Source of the DNA: Acidimicrobiia bacterium UBA4744
GTDB lineage: Bacteria; Actinomycetota; Acidimicrobiia; Spongiisociales; UBA4744
NCBI GenBank assembly: GCA_002403855.1
Contig: DHIO01000006.1
Location: forward strand, 83,541-147,540
DNA length: 64,000 bases
Direction of reading: 5' to 3'
In this document: piece by piece, positions 53,778 to 61,618 of the stretch
Numbering within the stretch: the first letter of the stretch is position 1
Layout: the number at the start of each line of letters is the position of its first letter
Program-made: the position numbers and the translations under genes
The notes under the pieces: generated by a model
Seen by the model: the letters and a program-made list of their open reading frames with translations, nothing else
Database searches by the model: none
Told to the model about the DNA's origin: nothing

Positions 53778-54194
53778 TCATTGCTTCAGCTCCAACGGTC
53801 CTAGCTCGCGGATCCTGTTCTCCATCTCCCAGCTCACCTTGCTGTACTTGTCGCCTTCAGATGCCGAGATCCATTCCAGCCGGAGACGTTCTTCGTCGAT
53901 ACCGAACCCACCGAGCAGCTTCTTCATCATCAGCGTTCGGCGCAGGCATAGGTAGTTGCCCTCTGAGTAGTGGCAATCGCCGGGGTGGCAGCCGGCCAGC
54001 AAGACACCGTCGGCGCCGGATTTGAGCGCGGTGAAGACGAAACCGGGGTCGATCCTCCCCGAGCACATAACCCGGATCGGGCGGAGGGTGGGCGACGACT
54101 GTATGCGCGATACACCGGCCAGATCGGCACCCGAGTAGGCGCACCAATTGCACAAGAATCCAACGATCTTGGGATTGAATCCGTTCTCCGGCAT
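53778..54194 (-). CDS. mvhD: MvhD-like hydrogenase delta subunit (2Fe-2S electron transfer)
   Basis: A 138-residue protein of the methyl-viologen-reducing hydrogenase delta family that passes electrons between MvhAG and HdrA. It has the four family cysteines in IVGFLCNWCAYSGAD, VMCSGRIDPGF, and GVLLAGCHPGDCHYSEGN. AGGAGG lies six bases before ATG 54194, fixing the start; the longer open frame upstream overlaps HdrA. The gene lies between hdrA and the hydrogenase genes, exactly as expected for a hydrogenase-heterodisulfide-reductase connector. Confidence 0.93.
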   Translation of the reverse strand: MPENGFNPKIVGFLCNWCAYSGADLAGVSRIQSSPTLRPIRVMCSGRIDPGFVFTALKSGADGVLLAGCHPGDCHYSEGNYLCLRRTLMMKKLLGGFGIDEERLRLEWISASEGDKYSKVSWEMENRIRELGPLELKQ

Positions 54195-54204
54195 AGGTTT
54201 CCTC

Positions 54205-57200
54205 CTAGACGGCCAGCAGGCCGCCGATCTCCGCGTAGATCTGTTGGTCGGTGAATCCTGCACCGACGATGGCCGAGGCCGGGCAAGCGGCCACACAGAT
54301 GCCGCAGCCCTTGCACAAGGCCTCTTCGACCCGAGCCACCTTCTTGTCCTCGACCCAGGAGATGGCGTTGTACGGGCAGAGGGCGTTGCACACCCGGCAT
54401 CCGCCACACAACTCCTCCTGCACTTCGGCTTTGATCGGATCGATCGTCATCTCGCCCCGGGCCATCCATCCCAGCATCTTCGACGCCGCCGCCGAAGCTT
54501 GGGCGACGGTGTCGGGGATGTCCTTCGGTCCCTGGGCGCAGCCGGCTATGTAGATCCCGTCGCTGGCCGTGCCGATGGGGTCTAGTTTCGGGTGTCGCTC
54601 CAGGAGGAACCCGTCGGCGCTCTGGCTGAGGTGCAGCAGCTGGCGAAGCTCTTCGGAACCGTCGCTCGGCACCATGGCCGGGCAAAGGATCACCAGGTCG
54701 ACCGGGACCTCGCGCCGTACTCCCAGCAGGGTGTCTTCGGCTTTCACCAGCAGTTTCCCCGGACTTCCCTCGGGAGCTTCGATCACCTCGGCCACCTTGC
54801 CGCGCACCATCGTGGTGCCCTCGTCCATGATGCGGGTGTAGAACTCTTCATAGCCTTTCCCGAAGGCCCGCATGTCGATGTAGAACTGGTAGACCTCGGC
54901 CTCGGTCCTCTCCCGCACGAGATGGGCGAATTTGAGTGCATACATGCAGCACACCCGGGAGCAGTAGCGGTTGTAGTTCTCGTCCCGGGAACCGACGCAG
55001 TGGAGGATCGCCACCGAGCGGGGTGCCTCCCCGTCGATCAAGACCTTGCCGTCCGTCGGTCCGGTAGAGGAGAGCATCCGTTCGAACTCGAGACCGGTTA
55101 TCACGTTCTCCAAACGCCCGTAGCCGTACTGAGGAATGACGCTCGGGTCGAACTGCTTGTAGCCGGTGGAGACCATGATCTGACCCACGTCGAGATGGTC
55201 CACCTCGTCCTTCATGGAGTGATCAACGGCACCGGGCTTGCAGGCATCGACACACTGGTAGCAGTCGACGCATACTCCACAGTGCAGACAGCGCTGTGCC
55301 TCGGCCACGGCCTGCTCTTCGGTGAAACCGAGTTCGACCTCGTCCCAACCGCCGATTCTTGTTTCAGCCTCCAGCTTGGGCATCTGAGTGCGGGGCACTC
55401 TCTCGATCTCTTCATATGGTTTTGAGTACCGGTGCGGTCGGCCCTCGACCCGGGGAATCTCGGCCGGCACCTGATGCGTTTCGAAGCCCTCGAGAGGTTG
55501 TCCGCGTAGGTACTTGTCGATTGCCTCAGCGGCTCGTTTTCCGGCTCCCATAGCGGCGACGACAGTCGCCGGTCCCGATACGGCATCGCCGCCGGCGAAA
55601 ACACCGGGGAGGTTGGTGGCAAAGGTCTCCGCGTCGACGTCCAACGTTCCCCACGGGGAAAGCTGCATCTCTCCGGCGCCGGGGTCGTCTTCGAGGTAGT
55701 CGAGATCGGCGCGCTGCCCAATGGAGGCAACCACCATGTCGAAGCCCAGGTCGTGCTCCGACCCCTCGATGGGGATCGGTCGGCGCCTGCCCGTATCGTC
55801 TGGTTCCCCGAGCTCCATCTCGATGACCCGGAGGCCGGTGACTTTGCCGTCCTTGCCGAGCACTTCGACCGGTGCCCGGAGGAACAGGAAGCGAATGCCC
55901 TCGGTCTCGGCATCGATGGCTTCGTGCTCCTCGCAAGGCATTTCCACCCGGGTACGCCGGTAGACCACCGTGACCTCTTCGGCGCCTTCCCGCAAGATCG
56001 TGCGGGCCACGTCGATTCCGCAGTTGCCGCCCCCGATCACCGCCACCTTCCGGCCCACAGGCTGCGATTCTCCTAGTGCTTTGTTGTGGAGGAACTGCAC
56101 GGCGTCCACCACTCCGTCGAGGTCCTCGCCCGGCACGTGCATGGCGATACCGCGATGCGCCCCGGTAGCGACGAAGATCGCTCCGTACCCGGTTTCCCGG
56201 AGTTGCTCGAGCGTGACGTCACGTCCGAAGGCGACGCCGGTTTGAAACTCGACACCCATGCGACGGATGAAGTCGATGTCCTGTTGCAGCTGCTCGCGAG
56301 GCAGGCGGTAGGCCGGGATGCCGAGGGCGAGCATACCTCCCAAGACTTCTTCCCGTTCGTAGACGGTGGACTGGTAGCCGCGTTGCGCCAGATTGTGGGC
56401 ACAGGCCAGACCGGCCGGGCCACTTCCCACGATCGCGACTTTCTCGCTGTGGCGGACCGGCGGTTCGGGGACCTTGACCTCGCCGTTGTGCTGAGCCTCC
56501 CAGTCCAGGGCGAACCGTTTGAGGTGCTGGATGGCGATCGGCTCTTCCACGAAGCCGCGGTTGCACTGTTCTTCGCACGGGTGGTAGCAGACCCGCCCGC
56601 ATACCACGGGCAGCGGGTTGGATTTGCGGATCAGTTGGGCCGCCTCGGCGAATCGCCCGTCACCGATGAGAGCCACATATCCGGCTGCCTCTTGGCCGAT
56701 CGGGCAGGCCGACCAACAAGGTGGGCGTTCGTCCTTTTCGATGAGATAGCTGTTGGGGATCGCTTGTGGGAAGGTCTTGTGGATAGCTGTGCGCGACGCC
56801 ATGCCCATGTCGAAGATGCTGGGCACTGTGACCGGACACACTGCGATGCAGTCCTGGCACGAGGTGCACGCGTCGGTGACGTAACGGGCCCGCTTGCGTA
56901 CTCGAACTCGGAAGTTGCCGGCATAGCCGGAGACCTCCTCGATGTCGGACATGGAGAGGATCTGAACATTCTCAGTTTGGGCAACCGAGACCATCTTGGG
57001 GGTCAGGATGCAGGACGAGCAGTCCAGGGTTGGGAAGGTCTTGTCGAAACGAGCCATGTTGCCGCCGATGGTCGAGTCCCGCTCCACGAGGTAGACCTGG
57101 TTGCCCCCCTGGGCCAGGTCGAGAGCGGCCTGGATGCCGGCGATCCCGGCCCCGATGACCATCGTGTCCGGGTAGATGGGAGCCTCGGAGGCGAACAGAG

Positions 57201-57606
57201 GCTCCTGGTGAACGACCCGCTCGATGGCGGCATTGCAGAGGGCTATCGCCTTGCCGGTTGCCGCCGCCGGATCGGAGTGGATCCACGCGCAGTGCTCCCG
57301 CACGTTGACCATCTGGAAGAGGTACGGGTTGAGTCCGGTGCGACCTACCGCCCCGCGGAAGGTGAGCTCATGCATCATGGGTGAGCAGGCGGCCACCACC
57401 ACCCGATCGAGCCCCTGCTCACGAATGTCCTGCTCGATGAGATCTTGTCCGGGTTCCGAACACATGAACTGGTAGTTGCGGGACACAGACACGCCCGGCA
57501 GGCCGGATACGTAGTCGGAGACCTCGTCCACGTTCACCGTGCCGGCGATGTTCGTACCGCAGTGGCACACGTAGAAGCCGACCTTTGGTTTTCCTTCGTC
57601 ACTCAT
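54205..57606 (-). CDS. hdrA: HdrA with inserted GltD/NfnB-like NAD(P)H oxidoreductase module
   Basis: A 1133-residue fusion. HdrA part: VCHCGTN (Cys14/16), FAD-binding VIGAGIAGIQAAL near 150, CSSC around 196-199, a 4Fe-4S motif at Cys247-257, and the C-terminal double ferredoxin Cys1067-1109. From about residue 295 to 790 sits a full GltD/NfnB-like module: Fe-S cysteines 301, 336, 340, 344 and 348, FAD motif GSGPAG (394-399), a second Rossmann motif GGGNCG (525-530) followed by VVYRRTR, typical of NADPH use, AGGDAV near 671, and Cys773-789. HdrA flavin is the electron-bifurcation centre in methanogens; the insert suggests coupling to NAD(P)H. ATG 57606 has GGAG six bases upstream. Confidence 0.9.
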   Translation of the reverse strand: MSDEGKPKVGFYVCHCGTNIAGTVNVDEVSDYVSGLPGVSVSRNYQFMCSEPGQDLIEQDIREQGLDRVVVAACSPMMHELTFRGAVGRTGLNPYLFQMVNVREHCAWIHSDPAAATGKAIALCNAAIERVVHQEPLFASEAPIYPDTMVIGAGIAGIQAALDLAQGGNQVYLVERDSTIGGNMARFDKTFPTLDCSSCILTPKMVSVAQTENVQILSMSDIEEVSGYAGNFRVRVRKRARYVTDACTSCQDCIAVCPVTVPSIFDMGMASRTAIHKTFPQAIPNSYLIEKDERPPCWSACPIGQEAAGYVALIGDGRFAEAAQLIRKSNPLPVVCGRVCYHPCEEQCNRGFVEEPIAIQHLKRFALDWEAQHNGEVKVPEPPVRHSEKVAIVGSGPAGLACAHNLAQRGYQSTVYEREEVLGGMLALGIPAYRLPREQLQQDIDFIRRMGVEFQTGVAFGRDVTLEQLRETGYGAIFVATGAHRGIAMHVPGEDLDGVVDAVQFLHNKALGESQPVGRKVAVIGGGNCGIDVARTILREGAEEVTVVYRRTRVEMPCEEHEAIDAETEGIRFLFLRAPVEVLGKDGKVTGLRVIEMELGEPDDTGRRRPIPIEGSEHDLGFDMVVASIGQRADLDYLEDDPGAGEMQLSPWGTLDVDAETFATNLPGVFAGGDAVSGPATVVAAMGAGKRAAEAIDKYLRGQPLEGFETHQVPAEIPRVEGRPHRYSKPYEEIERVPRTQMPKLEAETRIGGWDEVELGFTEEQAVAEAQRCLHCGVCVDCYQCVDACKPGAVDHSMKDEVDHLDVGQIMVSTGYKQFDPSVIPQYGYGRLENVITGLEFERMLSSTGPTDGKVLIDGEAPRSVAILHCVGSRDENYNRYCSRVCCMYALKFAHLVRERTEAEVYQFYIDMRAFGKGYEEFYTRIMDEGTTMVRGKVAEVIEAPEGSPGKLLVKAEDTLLGVRREVPVDLVILCPAMVPSDGSEELRQLLHLSQSADGFLLERHPKLDPIGTASDGIYIAGCAQGPKDIPDTVAQASAAASKMLGWMARGEMTIDPIKAEVQEELCGGCRVCNALCPYNAISWVEDKKVARVEEALCKGCGICVAACPASAIVGAGFTDQQIYAEIGGLLAV

Positions 57607-57769
57607 CACAGGCTCCAGTCAGTGTGTCGCTCGTTGTCGAAGGGGTCGATCATTGCGGGGAAGGGCGGGGGAGTGCCGATAGGGGAAGACAGCCGCTTCC
57701 GGCTGGTTGATGACGCTCCGGCGTGGTGCCGGCGCCGCGAAGATCCAAGCATCTCGCGTAGTGACTCCC

Positions 57770-57787
57770 TTGTGAATCCATTCACAA
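57770..57787. promoter_or_regulatory. CRP/FNR-type operator upstream of the hdrA-hydrogenase operon
   Basis: TTGTGAATCCATTCACAA is a perfect 8+2+8 palindrome and a full match to the TGTGA-N6-TCACA consensus of CRP/GlxR-type regulators. It lies in the 245-nt gap between the membrane oxidoreductase gene and hdrA, centred about 172 nt before the hdrA start. No convincing -10/-35 pair could be fixed nearby. A closely related site lies at 63007-63024. Confidence 0.85.
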
Positions 57788-57851
57788 TGATGGTGGTCGT
57801 CTCCCCGGCTTGCCAGGGCCAAAAGGCTCTCCCTGGGGACTTCAAGACCCA

Positions 57852-59846
57852 TCACAAGGCCTCGGCCACCAGTTCGATGAGGTCTTTGACGGCCAGACGA
57901 TCCGCGTAGCCGCCGCTCTTGGCGGCGTCCTCGAACATCACCAGGTCCTTGGGGCAGGAGACGATCAGCATTTCCACCCCCTCCAAACCGGCGGCTTCTT
58001 CGACTCTCATGGCGGCCGGGCGTTGTTGGGTGTCTCCCTCTTCCATCCAGATGCGACCTCCTCCCGCTCCACAGCACATCGCCCGATCACCATGGCGGGG
58101 CATCTCGACGAGTGTGCATCCGGCTGCTTCGATGACCCTGCGCGGCGCGTCGTACACGCCGTTGTAGCGACCGAGGTAGCACGGGTCGTGGTACGTGACC
58201 CGGTATCCCAGCTCCCGGCCTAGTCGCAGACGGCCGTCGGCGATCAACTGATCCAGCAGCTCCGAGTAGTGCAGTACCGGTCGCCCGCCGTTGATCTCCG
58301 CCGGGTATTCGTTCTTGAGGGCGTTGTAGGTATGGGGATCGGTGGTGACGATGCTCCGGAATTCGCAGGCGTTCAGAGCCGCAGCGTTGTCCTCGGCGAG
58401 CATCTCGAACAAGCCCTCTTCCCCGACCCGCCGCACATCGTTGCCGGCATTGCGTTCCGCCTCGTAGAGCAGTCCAAAATCGAGATCGGCACGGCGAAAG
58501 ACCTCTGCGGTCGTCTTGGTGGCACTGGCCAACGTGGCGCTGTATGCGGCATAGTCGCCCGTGAACCAGAGGTAGTCCACGGGTTCCCGCCGGGCATCCT
58601 TGATCTTCTCCGGCAGGCCTTTGGTCCATTTGGCACGCGCCCGCTCCGACTGGCCGAACGAATTGCCGTAACGACCCAGATTGGCCATCGCTTCCTGGAG
58701 CATCCCGTCCATCCGCCCTTCCATCACGAGGTGGCGCCGCATGTCGACGATCGGCGTAACGTGCTCGATGAAGAGCGGACACTCCTGATCGCAGGCGGAG
58801 CAGGTGACGCAGGCCCAGAGGATTTCTTCGGTGATGACGTCGCCGACGAGCTCGCTCTCGAGCACGGCCCCGTTCTGCTGTCCATCACGGAGCGCTACTC
58901 CCCGCTGAATCAGGTTGTCGCGGAGGGACATGATGAGCAGCTTGGGAGAAAGGGGCGACCCGCTGGCGTAGGCGGGACACACGTCCTGACACCGACCGCA
59001 TTCGGTACAGGTGTAGAAGTCGAGCAACTGGCGCCGGCGGAACTGTTCTACTGCGTTCACGCCCACGTCGCCATTGAATTCCGGTGCCGGCGGCAAGCGG
59101 CCGGGCGGGTCCAGGTTTCGCAAGAAGACGGCGGGGATCGAGGTGACCACATGAAAGTGTTTGCCCCCCGGAAGCTCGGTGAGGAAGGCGAGCACCACGA
59201 TCAGGTGGATCCAGTAGGCGGCCTCTTCGACCACTTCCAACGTCGGGTCGCTGAGGCCCGACAGCACGGCACCCACGGCCGAGGCCACCGGTCGCCAGTC
59301 GGCCAGAGGATCCTCGCCGAGTTCGATGCGGATCCCATTGATCACCAGCAGGCTCACCACGATGGTCAAGATGAACGACAGGACCATCACCGCCTGGGCC
59401 CGGTGGCTTCCCTCGTAGCGGGGCGGATTGACGACCAGGCGAAGGTAGAGGGCGTACACGACGGCGATCCCTACGAGAGCAGCAAACAGATCTTGGAGGA
59501 GAGCCAACGGACCGAATTCGCCGATCACCGGGATCACGAACCCGGGGTCGGCGAAGGCCACGAGTCCTTCGATGATCGCCTGCAAGATCGTCAGGATCAG
59601 GATGACGAAGCCCCAGAAGACGAAGAAGTGGGCGATACCCGGCGCCAGGAAGCGGAACAGGCGCAGTTGGCCTCCCACATACACGACCAGCCCCTTGATT
59701 CGCTCGATCCACCGGCCGTAAGGCGGTCCCGGTCGACCGCGTTGTAGGTTCACCCACAAGAGTTGATAGACCCGCAGGCCGAAGACGGCGAAGGAAACCA
59801 CCAGGAGAAGGACGACGACGATGGACTTGACCGCTTCGTACTCCAT
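57852..59846 (-). CDS. Membrane iron-sulfur ETF:menaquinone oxidoreductase-like protein (HdrDE-like fusion)
   Basis: A 664-residue membrane protein. Residues 1-250 hold about six helices of the NarI/HdrE type (RVYQLLWVNLQRGRPGPPYG...); then two 4Fe-4S motifs (CTECGRCQDVCP near 295 and CVTCSACDQECP near 365), and HdrD/GlpC-like CCG domains. Only the second CCG motif is intact (HDPCYLGRYNGVYD ... AMCCGAGGGR); the first reads EAERNAGND where CCGD is expected. Related membrane proteins encoded beside etfBA pass ETF electrons to menaquinone. Directly follows etfA (16 nt), last gene of its unit. Confidence 0.88.
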   Translation of the reverse strand: MEYEAVKSIVVVLLLVVSFAVFGLRVYQLLWVNLQRGRPGPPYGRWIERIKGLVVYVGGQLRLFRFLAPGIAHFFVFWGFVILILTILQAIIEGLVAFADPGFVIPVIGEFGPLALLQDLFAALVGIAVVYALYLRLVVNPPRYEGSHRAQAVMVLSFILTIVVSLLVINGIRIELGEDPLADWRPVASAVGAVLSGLSDPTLEVVEEAAYWIHLIVVLAFLTELPGGKHFHVVTSIPAVFLRNLDPPGRLPPAPEFNGDVGVNAVEQFRRRQLLDFYTCTECGRCQDVCPAYASGSPLSPKLLIMSLRDNLIQRGVALRDGQQNGAVLESELVGDVITEEILWACVTCSACDQECPLFIEHVTPIVDMRRHLVMEGRMDGMLQEAMANLGRYGNSFGQSERARAKWTKGLPEKIKDARREPVDYLWFTGDYAAYSATLASATKTTAEVFRRADLDFGLLYEAERNAGNDVRRVGEEGLFEMLAEDNAAALNACEFRSIVTTDPHTYNALKNEYPAEINGGRPVLHYSELLDQLIADGRLRLGRELGYRVTYHDPCYLGRYNGVYDAPRRVIEAAGCTLVEMPRHGDRAMCCGAGGGRIWMEEGDTQQRPAAMRVEEAAGLEGVEMLIVSCPKDLVMFEDAAKSGGYADRLAVKDLIELVAEAL

Positions 59847-59862
59847 CTCGGCTGCCTGTTCC

Positions 59863-60837
59863 CTACCCTCCTTTGGCTGCTCGCACCCGTTCGATCAGCA
59901 CCGGCAGAAGGTCGAGCAAGTCGACTTCCGATCCGTACTGGGCGACGTCGAAGATCGGCGCTTCCGGGTCGGTATTGACGGCGATCGTCAAATCACTGTC
60001 GCTCATCCCCTCGACGTGCTCAGGGGCTCCGCTGATACCCAGGGCCAGATAGACGTCGGGTTTGACCCGCTTCCCGGACTTGCCGACCATGCGCGTGGTG
60101 GGGAGCCAGCCTTGATCTACGACCGGGCGGGACGCACAGACTGCGCCACCAAGCGTCTCGGCTAGTTCCTCGGCTAGCTCCACGTTGTCTTCGTTGGCTA
60201 TGCCACGTCCGATCGCCACCAGGATGGGAGTGGTGGAGATGTCGATGTCCTCCGCCTTGGGCTCTTGATACCCCGCAAAGGCGACCCGTCCGCTTCCCAG
60301 CGGCGAAACGGAGGTTCTGGTCACCTCCGGCGCGGTTTCCCCCCTTCCTTGTTCCGGCTTGTAGCCGCCCGGCACCATGGTGATCAGGGCGTTTGGTTCG
60401 GGAATGTCGCCTTCGACGAGGATCTTCCCACCGCAGATCTGGCTGATGAATCGCAGCCTGCCGTTCGCCGCGTCGACACTCCGACACCGGCTCACCAGCG
60501 GCATGCTCAGGCGGGCGGACAGAACCCCGGCTACCTCGGCTCCCATCGATGTGTCGCCGAAGAGCACGCAGCGGGGCGGATCGCCTCCGATCAAATCCGC
60601 CAGGATGACGTTGTAGTGCTCCGGGTTGAAGTCGGCAAGGGCGGGGTCGTCGATGTACACAACTCGATCTGCCGCCAGATCACCGGCCAGGGTCTCGCCG
60701 TCATGACCGAGCAACACGGCCGCGACGCCACCACCGGTTCCGGTAGCCAGCCGGCGGGCGGCGGCCACTGCCACGTAGGTGATGTCCGCGACTTGCCCCC
60801 GCAGGTGCTCGACGATGACGTGTATGTCTTGGCTCAT
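59863..60837 (-). CDS. etfA: Electron transfer flavoprotein alpha subunit
   Basis: FAD-binding subunit of 324 residues. The C-terminal FAD domain shows CASRPVVDQGWLPTTRMVGKSGKRVKPDVYLALGISGAPEHVEGM and AVNTDPEAPIFDVAQYG, the typical FAD contacts (GxTGK-like, GISGxxxH, NxDxxAPIF). It forms a dimer with EtfB, encoded 9 nt upstream. Neighbours (HdrBC-like, membrane quinone reductase) place it between a soluble Fe-S enzyme and the quinone pool. Whether it is a bifurcating (two-FAD) ETF cannot be told with certainty. Confidence 0.94.
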   Translation of the reverse strand: MSQDIHVIVEHLRGQVADITYVAVAAARRLATGTGGGVAAVLLGHDGETLAGDLAADRVVYIDDPALADFNPEHYNVILADLIGGDPPRCVLFGDTSMGAEVAGVLSARLSMPLVSRCRSVDAANGRLRFISQICGGKILVEGDIPEPNALITMVPGGYKPEQGRGETAPEVTRTSVSPLGSGRVAFAGYQEPKAEDIDISTTPILVAIGRGIANEDNVELAEELAETLGGAVCASRPVVDQGWLPTTRMVGKSGKRVKPDVYLALGISGAPEHVEGMSDSDLTIAVNTDPEAPIFDVAQYGSEVDLLDLLPVLIERVRAAKGG

Positions 60838-60846
60838 CGTTCCCCC

Positions 60847-61614
60847 TCACGCCTTCCCCAGCTCTCGGAGGAGATCGACGATCCTCCCCGCGACCTCATC
60901 CTCATCGCCGGTGATCATGGTCGCCCGTTCGGCGGTCTCCGGCTTGAACATCGAATCGACCATCGGTCCTCCGGTGGTATCAAGATCCGGTGCCGCCTGC
61001 TCGTCGACGGCGGCCGTCTTCATCGCCTGACGGATTCGGCTGATGGCGACGTAGCGGGGTGGCGATTCCGCTGCTTGAACCCCGAGCACTGCCGGCATCT
61101 CGACGTCCATCTCGGCGATCAGACCGCCCGGGTATTCCTTGCGGACCCGGCATCGACCGTTGATAGGAGCGATCCCCGACACGTAACCCACGTAGGGCAT
61201 ACCGACGTATTCGGCGAGCAGCGGACCCAGTGACCCATCCAGATCGTTGTGGGCCTGTACACCTACCAGCACCAGATCTGGCTCGAGGATTCGAACGGTG
61301 GTGGCGTAGAACCGCGCCATGGCATGATTGTTGACATTGACCCCGTAGTCGACTCCGGTCAGCTTGATGAGCCGGTCGACCCCTTTGGCCGATGAGGCAA
61401 ACAGGACATCATCGACTCCCTCGCCGTCCAGGCTGATAACCGATACCGTCCCGGAGAGGCTCTCCTTGAGTAGGAGAGCCTGTTCGAGGGCGTGCTCATC
61501 GACCTCGTTGAGAATGAATCGGAGCCAGGTCGTGTCGAGGGCCGTCCCGCCGTCATCGATCTCCAGTTCTTCAACCAGGTCGGGAACGAGCTTGACCGGT
61601 ACCACGATGTTCAT
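60847..61614 (-). CDS. etfB: Electron transfer flavoprotein beta subunit
   Basis: A 255-residue ETF beta: MNIVVPVKLVPDLVEELEIDDGGTALD, NEVDEHALEQALLLKESLSGTVSV and the nucleotide-loop LVGVQAHNDLDGSLGPLLAEYVGMP, then the conserved GYVSGIAP. In classical ETFs this site binds AMP; in bifurcating ETFs FAD. The start ATG 61614 is preceded by the HdrBC-like gene with a 4-nt gap. Confidence 0.94.
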   Translation of the reverse strand: MNIVVPVKLVPDLVEELEIDDGGTALDTTWLRFILNEVDEHALEQALLLKESLSGTVSVISLDGEGVDDVLFASSAKGVDRLIKLTGVDYGVNVNNHAMARFYATTVRILEPDLVLVGVQAHNDLDGSLGPLLAEYVGMPYVGYVSGIAPINGRCRVRKEYPGGLIAEMDVEMPAVLGVQAAESPPRYVAISRIRQAMKTAAVDEQAAPDLDTTGGPMVDSMFKPETAERATMITGDEDEVAGRIVDLLRELGKA

Positions 61615-61618
61615 GACT

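Noticed and set aside
56086..57384. 432-codon plus-strand frame opposite hdrA
   Set aside because: Third-position GC bias keeps the antisense frame open; the product has no domain and hdrA is unambiguous.
57607..57769. Promoter boxes directly downstream of the operator before hdrA
   Set aside because: Several weak TANNNT-like hexamers exist, but none has a credible -35 or a convincing distance to the operator.
58269..59747. 492-codon plus-strand frame opposite the membrane oxidoreductase
   Set aside because: Same antisense effect; His/Asp/Gly-rich composition without motifs.
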